From Microglena sp. YARC (lineage: Eukaryota > Chlorophyta > Chlorophyceae > Chlamydomonadales > Chlamydomonadaceae): a stretch of DNA of 64,000 nucleotides. Position 1 is the stretch's first letter; every line of letters begins with the position of its first letter. Shown piece after piece: positions 10,132 to 19,627 of this stretch. The stretch lies in assembly GCA_022414725.1 (NCBI GenBank), contig CM039464.1, positions 29,261,433 through 29,325,432 on the forward strand, read 5' to 3'. Position numbers and translations under genes: made by a program. The notes below the pieces were generated by a model. That model saw nothing but the letters and a program-made list of their open reading frames with translations. It ran no database searches and had not been told where the DNA came from.

Positions 10132-11342
10132 AATGGTGGTGGTGGTGATGGTGGTGGTGTTGATGGTGGTGGTGGTGGTGGCGATGGTGGTGTTGATGGT
10201 GGTGGTGGTGGTAATGGTGGTGGTAATGCTGGTGGTGGTGGTGGTGGTAATGGTGGTGGTGGTGATGGTGGTGGTAATGGTGGTAGTGGTGGTGGTGATG
10301 GTGGTGGTGATGATGGTGGTGGTGATGGTGGTGGTGACGGTGGTAGTAATGGTGGTGGTCATGATGGTGGTGATGGTGGTGGTGATGGTGGTGGTAATGT
10401 TGTTGTTGTTGTTGGTGGTGGTGATGGTGGTGGTGATGGTGGTGGTGATGGTGGTGGTAATGTTGTTGTTGTTGGTGGTGGTGATGGTGATGGTGTTGAT
10501 GATGGTGGTGGTGATGGTGGTGGTGATGGTGGTGATGATGGTGGTGATGGTGGTGGTAATGGTGGTGGTGGTGGTGGTGGTAATGGTGGTGGTGGATGGT
10601 GGTGACGATGATGATGGTGGTGATGGGTGGTGGTGTGATGATGGTGGTAATGGTAATGGTGGTGGTGTGGTGGTGGTGGGTAATGGTGGTGGTGGTGATG
10701 GTGGTGGTGATGGTAATGGTGGTGGTGGTGGTGGTGGTGGTGGTGGTGGAAATGGTGGTGGTGGTGATGTGGTGGTGTGTGGTGGTGGTGATGGTGTGTG
10801 TGGTGGTGAATGGTGTTGTTGTTGGTGGTGGTGATGGTGGTGGTGGTGGTGGTGGTGGTGGGTGGTGGGTAATGTTGGTGGTGGTGATGGTGGTGGTGAT
10901 GGTGGTGATAATGGTGGTGGTGGTGATGGTGGTGGTGATGGTGGTAGTGATGGTGGTGGTGATGGTGGTGATAATGGTGGTAATGGTGGTGGTAATGGTG
11001 GTGGTGGTGGTGATGGTGGTAATGGTGGTGGTGATGGTGGTGATGATGATGATGGTGGTGATGGTGGTGGTGGTGGTGATGATGGTGGTGTTGGTGGTGG
11101 TAATGTTGTTGGTGGGGGTGGTGGAGGTGATGGTGATGTTGGTGGTGATGTTGGTGGTGGTAATGTTGGTGGTGGTGATGGTGGTGGTGATGGTGGTAGT
11201 GATGGTGGTGGTGATGATGGTGGTGATGGTGGTGGTGGTGGAAATGGTGGTGGTGGTGGTGGTAATGGTGGTGGTGATGATGATGGTGATGATGGTGATG
11301 ATGGTGATGATGGTGATGATGGTGATGATGATGATGATGATG
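10132..11342. repeat. (GGT/GAT)n trinucleotide block, 1.2 kb
   Basis: Nearly pure GGTGGTGAT/GGTAAT repeat. It makes long Gly, Val, His, Pro or Thr open frames in all frames, none of which I accept as genes. Confidence 0.95.
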
Positions 11343-11460
11343 ACGTTTTTCCTGGTGCCCTACTGGACTCCAAATGTGCCCGCAGTTTGAAGGAGTCAAG
11401 GGGAACTTACGAACATCATGCAACATTCAAATGCAAGGAGACAAGTGATGCAGTGTGTGG

Positions 11461-11663
11461 CAGTGTTGTTCTTTTCAGCTAAAAGCAGCAGCTTTTAGGC
11501 AGCTCCCCTGACTGGCTATTCAGCCAAAGCTAATGCAACCTAGTGTGTCCGGAAGCTGACAGAATCCGCTGGCCAGAACTGTCGAAATCTTGGGGCTTGG
11601 CACAATGAGGGGCTCAGGGAGCTCCTTAGAAGCTACTGATCGTAGCTGAATAGAAAAAATGAG
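11461..11663. mobile_element. hAT-type MITE, copy 1
   Basis: A 203-bp element flanked by a perfect 8-bp target duplication GTGTGTGG (11453-11460 and 11664-11671). It has long imperfect inverted ends that begin CAGTG and include TTTTCAGCTA, AGCAGC and TTNTAGGCAGCTCCCTGA. It matches the element at 36386-36588, which has the same length. Eight-bp duplications with CAGTG ends are the hAT signature. It is non-autonomous, with no ORF. Confidence 0.85.
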
Positions 11664-11671
11664 GTGTGTGG

Positions 11672-12120
11672 AGCGCCTCAGCATGGATTCAGATGCAACA
11701 AATGGGATTGAATAACACAATGTAGAAAAAGTAAGCCGAGATACATCAGCCTGAACCAAATGCAACAAATGCAACTATTCACATCGAATTTCATTGGACT
11801 AAAAGCATGGATAAAGCATGGATACGGCATGTTCCTTGATCAAGTTGCAGGCAATGGAATGGAGTGAAGTTGCTGTACATGCAGTTCCATACCAGCATGT
11901 CGGGTGCATGAGGAAAGGTAGGTGACACGAGCAGGCTTGCCTGGCTACTAGGCTTCAAAATTCTAGACAGAGAACAGGAACAGGTTAGAAATCAATCTAG
12001 CCCACATCATGTTCAGGTGAACCCTCTACATGCACCAGCCCTGCCTGTCTACTGGATTGGTCTGTCTATGCCTGGCTGCACTCTCCCGCATAGAAGGTGA
12101 GCCTATGGTCACGATCGCCT
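11672..12120. other. Unique sequence, no gene seen
   Basis: Non-repetitive DNA between the hAT MITE and the open frame at 12.1-12.5 kb. If a minus-strand gene runs from 12.5 to 8.1 kb, this would be intron. Confidence 0.4.
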
Positions 12121-12174
12121 CATCACGATCTCATGCATGACAGCTGAAGTTGTGAGGACCTAGTGGGCATACCC

Positions 12175-12510
12175 TTCAGAGAAATTGATGTCTTGTCGCC
12201 TGAGGTGATTTCCCGCATTGGCTCCAGATATTTCAGCTCCGATGCCAAGTCCTCGAGGCTCACAAAGCTGCTGGTAAGATTCAAATTAAGCGGCAAGGAG
12301 TTTACTCTGCGTGCATCACCCTGTCGCCCATCGCCCTCAGGTGGGGTGGCATAGCCCGCTCCCGCCGCGCTACGATCATTGGAAGCAGTCATTGCAACTT
12401 GGTTCTGCTGAGCGGGGTTGATTACTCCAACCTCCGGCCGATCCTGCCTCGGCTTATCATCAGCAGCATATTTTGCGGAAGCTCCACCGAAACAGCAACT
12501 TCCACTCATG
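12175..12510 (-). CDS. Possible first exon of a minus-strand gene
   Basis: A 137-codon frame runs on the minus strand (12123-12536). An internal Met begins MSGSCCFGGASAKYAADDKP, and the exon could end near 12175 at AAGG|GTATGC, a fair donor. Composition is balanced, with Ala/Pro/Gly-rich and acidic stretches and no domain I recognise. It lies upstream of the exons at 9.8-10.1 and 8.1-8.3 kb and could be the start of the same gene. No promoter was identified. Confidence 0.33.
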
Positions 12511-12539
12511 TAAAGATCGGTCGTGAAAGAATGCAATGC

Positions 12540-13465
12540 TATTGGCCCAGTTCGGAAGGCTCAGATATTTACAAGTTAGATATTTACAAGTCCAGCTTGT
12601 ACCAATTCTCGCGCGCTCGTGCGCAGGACGAGCACTTCGAATCTGCGACCAAGCGTCAAGTAAGTCGCAAAGGTATAGTCTGAGAGTCAGCGAATCAGGA
12701 TGTCCAGCCCAGCCCAGGACCCCCATGTAGGGAAACATCCTCATCCACGCTGGTCAAAATGGTACAGGCTCCTGCTCCCGCCTGCCCCCTGCCCGGGCCC
12801 TGCCCCCCCCCCCCCCCCATCTCACTTTTCTGACACGAGGGGCGCGCATGACTCTTCACTTCGGCATACGTGCGCCAACATAACAGCGCCACTCATTGAT
12901 CTCATTCATGCTAGCTTGCATGCAAGACGACCAAATATAATCGACCCGTTGTGTTTTCGCATCCGCTCGTATCGCAGCCCATTCCAAAACGTCCGGTATT
13001 AACCAGTCGCCACGGCCATGAACGCTGTCGCCCATCAGCACACTAGCAAGTCTTCGATGTAGCAGGGTTAGTGATCACCCGAAAGCTGTGCCCATTTATC
13101 CAAGCCGGTCCCTGCATCATCAGCACAGTCACGTTGGAACGTTAGTCCATCGCAGCAATGCTGCCCGCCTTCAATCCCAGCTATGCACCTCGCCTTGCAT
13201 CAGCATGCTTCCGACTGCAAAAAAGCTTGCTGTGGGAACCATGGTAAGTCATGGCATCAAGTCCATCTGTTTGAGTCGCGTCCTAAAATCACGGAGATGA
13301 GCCATGCGCATGTCAATGCAGCGACCAGCTGGATCCTTGAGCAGGGTTCCGATTTTCACTACACAGATTGGCACATACATGTTTCATGATGTCCACAAGT
13401 CCCATGCATGTAAATGCAGCTGCCATGAACAATCTCCACCCATGGGTGTCTTTTATAGTCTTTCC
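12540..13465. other. CpG-containing unique sequence, no gene seen
   Basis: Mostly single-copy DNA with a C run near 12.81 kb. It lies upstream of the possible first exon, so it could hold a promoter, but I cannot point to one. Confidence 0.4.
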
Positions 13466-13700
13466 TTAGTGTTTGTCCTGGGTGGCTGTATATTACTGGT
13501 AATGCAAAAAATAGTTTAGGGGAAAAGTTAAATAAAAGGGTCATATATTTCTCAACTTGCATGGGAATTTGTACAGCTCCAACTTAAAGAGTAGTAGTAC
13601 TATATGAATTGTCCATTAAGCTATAGTGGTACATCCACATGTTTGAATTTGAATTTGAAAATGGTATTTTTTCAATACAAACTAAAAAATGAAAGCCTGC
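13465..13700 (+). repeat. Dispersed repeat E, copy 1 (about 220 bp)
   Basis: It contains TTTGTCCTGGGTGGCTGTAT, AAAGGGTCATATATTTCTCA and GGTACATCCACATGTTTGAA, ending in GAATTTGAAAA. A copy with about 85-90% identity by eye lies at 45135-45360 in the same orientation. No coding capacity. Confidence 0.75.
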
Positions 13701-13724
13701 ATTAGTGACTCGACCATCCAAATG

Positions 13725-13890
13725 TACGCTCTATCTGTTGAGATACTAAAACATGGAAGCTCTATCTGTTGAGATACTAAAACATGGAAGCTCTAACTGT
13801 TGAGGTACTAAAACATGGAAGCTCTATCTGTTGAGATACTAAAACATGGAAGCTCTATCTGTTGAGATACTAAAACATGGAAGCTCAACC
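13725..13890. repeat. 31-bp tandem repeat, five copies
   Basis: Unit: GCTCTATCTGTTGAGATACT plus AAAACATGGAA. Confidence 0.9.
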
Positions 13891-14050
13891 TCACACCTCG
13901 TAATAAGGTTTGCCATTTGTTTATGTATTTATGCATTTATTTATTTATTTATTGATTGATCTATCTATTTATTTATTTATTTATTTATGTATTTATGTAT
14001 TCATCTATTTATTTATGTGTGTGTATTTATGTATTCATTTATTTTTATTA
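13889..14050 (+). repeat. Repeat B remnant with ATTT tail
   Basis: CAACCTCACACCTCGTAATA, the last part of repeat B, is followed by about 130 bp of ATTT repeats. Confidence 0.7.
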
Positions 14051-14093
14051 TTTGGTTACGTGCATGCTGAGGCAGATGTCTGAGTGAGGGCGT

Positions 14094-14725
14094 ACCCTAT
14101 ATGACGCAGATATCAATACAGATATAAATGGCAGTACTTCACCTAGATAGCAGTAAATAGCAGTACTTGACCAGTAATGAATCGCAGATATAAATGGCAG
14201 TACTTCACCTAGATAGTAGTAAATAGCAGTACTTGACCAGTAATGAATCGCAGATATAAATGGCAGTACTTCACCTAGATAGTAGTAAATAGCAGTACTT
14301 GACCAGTAAATGAATCGCAGATATAAATGGCAGTACTTCACCTAGATAGTAGTAAATAGCAGTACTTGACCAGTAATGAATCGCAGATATAAATGGCAGT
14401 ACTTCACCTAGATAGTAGTAAATAGCAGTACTTGACCAGTAATGAATCGCAGATATAAATGGCAGTACTTCACCTAGATAGTAGTAAATAGCAGTACTTG
14501 ACCAGTAATGAATCGCAGATATAAATGGCAGTACTTCACCTAGATAGTAGTAAATAGCAGTACTTGACCAGTAATGAATCGCAGATATAAATGGCAGTAC
14601 TTCACCTAGATAATAGTAAATAGCAGTACTTGACCAGTAATGAATCGCAGATATAAATGGCAGTACTTCACCTAGATAGTAGTAAATAGCAGTACTTGAC
14701 CAGTTGTAAATAGCAGAGATAAGTA
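14094..14725. repeat. 66-bp tandem repeat, about nine copies
   Basis: Units contain AGATATAAATGGCAGTACTT, CACCTAGATAGTAGTAAATA and GCAGTACTTGACCAGTAATG. A period of 66 bp keeps one minus-strand frame open by chance. The units abut with no alternating spacers. Confidence 0.9.
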
Positions 14726-14769
14726 GTAGTACTTGACGCAGATTTCTAGGTCAAGGACTGCTATTTTTT

Positions 14770-14960
14770 GTGGTTGGCCCCAGTGCAAGCGAACAGGCTG
14801 GCCCCCTTAACCTCACGTCTCGAAATAAGGCGTTCTATTTTTTATCTATTTCTGCTACTTCGGGTTGTCTTTGTCACCCTTTTATTTGGCTTGAAAGGGT
14901 GCATTATGGGTGCAGAGAAGGGTGCATTATGGGTGCAGAGAAGGGTGTCGAAGACCCCCT
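14770..14960 (+). repeat. Repeat B plus GGGTGCATTATGGGTGCAGA duplicates
   Basis: A repeat B copy (CAGTGCAAGCGAACAGGCTG to AAATAAGGCGTTC) is followed by a CACCCTTTTATTTGGCTT...AGGGTGCA segment. That segment belongs to the family also seen at 26.75-27.03 and 36.61-36.70 kb. Confidence 0.7.
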
Positions 14961-15042
14961 AGATTTGCAGCGAACCGTTAGGGTGCGTCGGTGAAACCAG
15001 TAATTTACCAGGTACAACCTTCATAATGGGCTGGTCATACAA

Positions 15043-15044
15043 TA

Positions 15045-15083
<39 letters not shown>
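15043..15083. repeat. Poly(G) tract
   Basis: About 40 consecutive G on the plus strand. Its length is likely to be inexact in the assembly. Confidence 0.9.
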
Positions 15084-15084
<1 letters not shown>

Positions 15085-15119
15085 GAGCCAGATTGCTTTC
15101 AGCTGCACGCATCATTATA

Positions 15120-16295
15120 CTGTAGAGCAAGGTTTGGTGTGGTGAGGTGGCGAGGTGTGGTTTGTGGCGAGGTGTGTGGTGAGGTGAGGTTTGGTGAAAT
15201 GAGGTTTGGTGTGGTGTGGTGAGGCGATGTGTGGTGTGTGGTGTGTGTGGTGTGGTGAGGTGTGGTGAGGCATGGTGTGGTAAGGCGAGGTGTGGTGTGG
15301 CGAGGTTTGGTGTGGCGAGGTTTGGTTTGGTGATGTGTGGCGAGGTGTTCTGTGGTGAGGCGAGGTGTGCTGAGGTGAGGTGTGGTGTGGCGAGATTTGG
15401 TGTGGTGAGGTGTGGTGTGGAGAGGCGAGGTGTGGTGTGTGTGAGGTGAGGTGTGGTGTATTGAGGCATGGTGTGGTGAGGTGAGGTGTGGTGTTGTGAG
15501 GCATGGTGTGGTGAGGCAAGGTGTGGTGTGTGTGAGGTGTGTTGTGTTGTGGTGAGGCATAGTGTGGTGGTGAGGCATGGTTTGGTGTGTGTGAGGTGAG
15601 GTGTGGTGTGGTGAGGCATGGTGTGGTGGTGAGTCATGGTGTGGTGAGGTGTGGTGTGGTGAGGCATGGTGTGGTGGTGAGGCATGGTGTGGTGAGGTGT
15701 GGTGTGGTGAGGCATGGTGTGGTGGTGAGGCATGGTGTGGTGAGGTGTGGTGTCGTGAGGCATGGTGTGGTGGTGAGGCATGGTGTGGTGAGGTGTGGTG
15801 TGGTGAGGCATGGTTTGGTGGTGAGGCATGGTGTGGTGAGGTGTGGTGTGGTGAGGCATGGTGTGGTGAGGTGAGGTGTGGTGTATGTGAGGTGTGGTGA
15901 GGTGTGGTGTGGTGAGGTGTGGTGTATGTGAGGTGTCATGTGGTGTGGTGTGCTGAGGCATGGTGTGGTGAGGCGAGGTGTGGTGTGTGTGGTGTGGTGG
16001 TGAGGCATGGTGTATTGTAGTGTGGTGAGGCATGGTGTGGTGTGGTGAGGCATGGTGTGGTGAGGTGTGGTGTGGTGTGGTGAGGCATGGTGTATTGTGG
16101 TGTCTTGAGGTGAGGCATGGTGTGGTGAGGCCAGGTGTGGTGTGGTGTGGTGTGGTGAGGCATGGTGTGGTCAGACGATGTGTGGTGAGGTTTGGTGTAG
16201 TGTGGTGTAGTGTGGTGTGGTGAGGCAGGGTGTGGTGTGGTGTGGTGAAGCATGGTGCGGTGAGGCGAGGTGTGTTGTGTGTGAGGTGAGGTGTT
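15120..16295. repeat. (GGTGTGGTGAGGCAT)n minisatellite, 1.2 kb
   Basis: Irregular units of GTGTGGTGAGG, GCATGGTGTGGT and GTGTGTGAGG. The His/Thr/Pro and Cys/Gly/Val open frames are compositional. Confidence 0.95.
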
Positions 16296-16384
16296 GCACG
16301 CATCATCAGACTGTACTCCAAGTCGAAAATAAGGCGAGGTCACCCCTACTGGAGCACATTCAAGTAATGATAATGCCTGGTGGG

Positions 16385-16660
16385 GCGTGGCGTTTGTTTA
16401 CTGCCGAAGACGGCGAGCAGCCAAATTGTTGGCTGGAGCTATGTAACCAAGATCCAGAACATGCGTGGAAGGGACTGAGGTATATACGTAGATGAGATGT
16501 AATGCATGCACAACCTGTCAATGATTTGTTCGCGTTTACATTTTCCTGGTTATATTTGTGTTTATTGCTGAAGACGGCGAGCAGCCTAATTGTTGCCTGG
16601 AGCTAGGTAACTTAGATCAAGTGTGTGCGTGGAAGGGACTGAGATGTAATGCATGCACAC
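16385..16660 (+). repeat. Duplicated exon-like segment ending at GACTGAG|GT
   Basis: Two copies, about 16390-16487 and 16560-16642, share CGAAGACGGCGAGCAGCC, TGGAGCTA and GCGTGGAAGGGACTGAG. The first encodes TAEDGEQPNCWLELCNQDPE and then WKGL, ending at AG|GTATAT, a possible donor. The pattern looks like an exon edge and its intronic copy. Family unrecognised. Confidence 0.35.
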
Positions 16661-16686
16661 GCAACCTGCCTGGGTGTTGAAAAAAG

Positions 16687-16910
16687 TAATGATAACGCCT
16701 GGTGGGGTGTGGTATTAAGGGAGCCCTGTCTTACGGCGGTAGAGAACGGGCTGCTACTTTACCAGGGCAGTGCTACCATGGCAGTCGACAGCGACAGCGA
16801 ACACTGAAGCCCACCCATAGGGATTCGAACCCAACACTTTCTTCAGTCCAGCAAAATGATCAACCATAGAGCCATTTTTCGGACCAGGATATCTACATGA
16901 GCTTCACTAG
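16687..16910 (-). mobile_element. SINE family 1, minus strand
   Basis: The reverse complement has the tRNA-like head with B box GGGTTCGAATCCC, then CGCTGTCGACTGCCATGGTA, AGTAGCAGCCCGTTCTCTAC and CACCAGGCGTTATCATTAC. The 5' module TCTAGTGAAGCTCATGTAGA lies upstream of the head, as in the 49.3-kb copy. Confidence 0.75.
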
Positions 16911-17080
16911 ACGGAGGTTGAGGTGGGGGTGGGGGTGGTGCTGAAGCCCCCCCGAAGCTGCAGTAGCAGTAGCAGCAGCAATAACTACATGAACTTCACT
17001 AGATGGAGCTGGAGATGGTGTTGTGGGTGTTGCTGAAGCCTCCCCGAAGCTGCAGTAGCAGTAGCAGTAGGGACCGGGAT
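16905..17080 (-). repeat. SINE 5'-module copies (GCAGCTTCGGGG...)
   Basis: Two tandem minus-strand copies of the module, which contains CTACTGCAGCTTCGGGG, AGCACCACCCCCACCC and CTAGTGAAGTTCATGTAG. The same module forms the satellite at 47.76-48.77 kb next to the insertase stop codon. Confidence 0.7.
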
Positions 17081-17110
17081 ATCTTGACACACCATGGTGC
17101 ACAGGGGACT

Positions 17111-17190
17111 TGTTGAACTATACAGGCTGCGAGTGCTTAAGGGCGTCTTGCAAGATGTCCGTAAGCAATCGCAGCCTGTATACTTCAACA
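17111..17190. repeat. Near-perfect 80-bp palindrome
   Basis: Two 40-bp arms meet at GTCTTG|CAAGAT with no spacer. About 35 of 40 positions pair. The outer parts read TGTTGAACTATACAGGCTGC and its complement. It could extrude as a cruciform or be transcribed as a hairpin. Confidence 0.85.
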
Positions 17191-17295
17191 TTCAACAGGA
17201 CGCATCACACGAGAACAACAGCGGCCCTGGAAGGCAATCCATTTGCTGTTAGAGTTGATGTCGGAAGTTCAAATTTCCCTGTGGTGCTTTCACAG

Positions 17296-17320
17296 GGGGG
17301 GGGGGGGGGGGGGGGGGGAT
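17296..17320. repeat. Poly(G) tract
   Basis: About 24 G in a row directly after GGTGCTTTCACAG. No gene assigned. Confidence 0.85.
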
Positions 17321-17374
17321 TTGTATCAGTCCAGCGAAATGATGAACATATTATGAAGCATGTGTTGCAGTTTT

Positions 17375-17811
17375 ATAAGTATAGACCGGCATATCATATG
17401 ATGTTGACCAAAGGCGAGTATGATATCATATGATATCATACAAACTGCATCATATCATATCATATTGTATATAAATGGGAACTTTAGCCAAGTCAGACTG
17501 CCAGCTTCATATGATATCATATAGCCTAGTCAGACTGCCAGCTTCATATGATATCATATGATGACATGAGATCATTTGATATCATATTGCCATTCCCTAT
17601 TCATTAGGCTTTACCCCGCTGTCATTCACACATATTTAGGGTACGGCGAATCATGTGATGTTGACCAAAGACAAGTATGATATCATATGATATCATACAA
17701 AAATCATATGATTTAATATCATATGATATGATGCCCCAGGCCAAAGTTACCTAGTCAGACCGCCGGCATCATATGATATCATATGATATCATATTGCTGA
17801 TCCCTACATAT
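17375..17811. mobile_element. Cluster of palindromic AT-rich MITE-like repeats
   Basis: Three related units of CATATGATATCATATGATAT with GACCAAAGGCGAGTATGATA and AGTCAGACTGCCAGC. Outer boundaries such as TAGGGTACGGC (17636) and TGATCCCTA (17811) resemble the TA-flanked MITE ends. A related inverted copy is at 9.6-9.74 kb. Confidence 0.6.
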
Positions 17812-17819
17812 ATTAGCTG

Positions 17820-18070
17820 CTCATCTGATTGTCTACACAACCTACGGAGGTGGGGGTTAGGGGTGGTGCTGAAGAGTCCAGCGAGATGAGCAATCATTGA
17901 ACCATTCGCCGAATCAGTATCTACATGAACTTTGCTAGTCGGAGCTGGAGTTGGGGGTGGGGATGGTGCTGAAGTCCTGAAGAGTCTAGCAACATGATCA
18001 ACACATTATGAAGCATATGTTTCATTAGGCTTTCCCCCCGCTGTCATTCATACATATTAGCTTCTCATCT
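17820..18070 (-). repeat. Partial SINE family 1 and module copies
   Basis: Minus-strand pieces include GAATGGTTCAATGATTGCTC and the CTAGCAAAGTTCATGTAGAT module. They are truncated and have no intact B box. Confidence 0.55.
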
Positions 18071-18104
18071 GATTGTCTACACAACATATGTACATGCTGC
18101 AATA

Positions 18105-18345
18105 GGTGGTTGGCCTCTGTGCAAGCAAACGGGCTGGCCCCCTCAGCCTCACACCTCGTAAAAAGGCGTAACATCTATTTATGTATTCATTTATTTACTT
18201 ATTCATGTATTTATTTATTTATTTATGTATTTACTTATCTCGATATCTCGATATTTATTTCCTTATTTATTTATGTATTTATGAGATATGTATTTATTTA
18301 CTTATCTCGATATTTATTTATTTATGTATTTATTTATTTACATGC
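18105..18345 (+). repeat. Repeat B with a long ATTT tail
   Basis: It runs from GGTTGGCCTCTGTGCAAGC through CAGCCTCACACCTCGTAAAA to AGGCGTA, followed by about 165 bp of ATTT/CTTA repeats interrupted by TCTCGATATTTATTT. Confidence 0.75.
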
Positions 18346-18389
18346 TGTGATAACGACAGATCACGTCTGTGTCCCAAGCTCCTCCCACA

Positions 18390-18488
18390 CCAGGAGGTCC
18401 CGCTGGCTTAAGCATTCCTAGTGTCCTGCATACTCACACACACACACACAAACGCAAGGAGGTCCTGCTAGCTTGAGCACTCCTTGTG

Positions 18489-18519
<31 letters not shown>

Positions 18520-18810
18520 ACGCACACGCACACACACACACACTCAAACGCAAGGAGGTCCTGTTGGCTTGAGCATTCCTTGTGTCCCGCATACTCTCAC
18601 ACACACGCACACACACATGCGCACGCACAAACAAACACAAATAAGCACACACACACACACAAACACAATCACAAATCCACGCACACACACGTGCAAACAA
18701 GTTTACACGCATAAACACACAAACATAAACACAAATACGCACACACACATGCATTCACACACACATACATGCACACACACACACACACACACATGCACAC
18801 ACAAACGCAG
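18390..18810 (+). repeat. (CA)n block with upstream copies of an exon 5' edge
   Basis: CA repeats contain copies of AGGAGGTCCTGCTGGCTTGA plus GCATTCC near 18390, 18456 and 18550. The same sequence begins exon 1 of the insertase gene at 18811 (GGAGGTCCAGCTGGCAGGAG). Each copy follows CACAAACGCA(A)G, so an AG acceptor is repeated with it. Confidence 0.6.
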
Positions 18811-19627
18811 GGAGGTCCAGCTGGCAGGAGCATTCCACTCGTCATCTCACATAGAAACCCCCGCCCACGAGTTCACTCGGGCGTCGTCTCCCAATGTCTT
18901 TTCTTCAGCAGCAGACACACACCAAGCCGTGCCAACGTCATCCAATATGTTGACTTCAGTCGCAGACGCACACCATGCCATGGCAGCGTCTTCTAATGTC
19001 TTTACCTCAGCAGCCGACACACACCAAGCCATGCCAACGTCATCCAATACATTGACTTCAGTCGCGGACACACACCATGCCATGGCGTCGTCTTCCAATG
19101 TCTTTTCTTCAGCAGCCAACACGCACCACACTGCGGCAACGTCATCCAATATGTGGACATCATTGGTAGACACACACCATGCCATGGCAACGCCATCCAA
19201 TATGTGGACATCAGTCGCAAACACACACCATGCCATCACAGGGTCATCCAATATGTGGACATCATTGGCAGACACACGCCATGCCATGGCAACGCCATTC
19301 AATGTGTTCACTTCAGTTGCGGACACACACCATGCCATCGCAGTGCCATCTGATATGTGGACATCAGTCGCAGACACGCAGCCCGCCAGCCTGTCAGCTG
19401 CACCCTATCCTGTGGGTGACCTGGCTGCATGCAATGTCTCGGAGCCACTGAAGATAGTGATCAATGTGTTTGGCTCTGTGGCCGACTCTATTGAGTGGGT
19501 CCATACAAGCACCGGGCTTCCTTGGTGGTTGAGTATCCCTCTCACCACAATTGGCTTGAAGCTCTTGCTGGTACCGCTTAGCTTGAAGCAGGCCAAGTTA
19601 GTGAGGCAAAGCTACGGGATATACAAG
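18811..19627 (+). CDS. Insertase exon 1 (first recognised): repeats and first Oxa1 helix
   Basis: Open for 817 nt with no Met near its start, so a further upstream exon is needed. From 18887 to about 19396 it encodes ten 17-residue repeats of the pattern SSNMWTSVADTHHAMAT, low-complexity and probably outside the conserved fold. Then comes the Oxa1 signature: EWVHTSTGLPWWLSIPLTT, a hydrophobic helix, and LVPLSLKQAKLVRQSYGIYK at the exon end. W-WLSI-LTT followed by the basic stretch after the first transmembrane segment is typical of the family. The acceptor CACAAACGCAG is inferred. The donor AAG|GTGAGT is strong but is repeated about 15 times downstream. Confidence 0.82.

Noticed and set aside
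10129..11426. Very long His, Pro, Gly or Val frames on both strands
   Set aside because: They are translations of a GGT/GAT trinucleotide block, open in all frames, with no start context or domain.
14094..14725. CRISPR-like regular array
   Set aside because: The 66-bp units abut directly with no unique spacers, and the genome is eukaryotic.
15035..16343. His/Thr/Pro protein of 428 residues on the minus strand
   Set aside because: Translation of the GGTGTGGTGAGG minisatellite.
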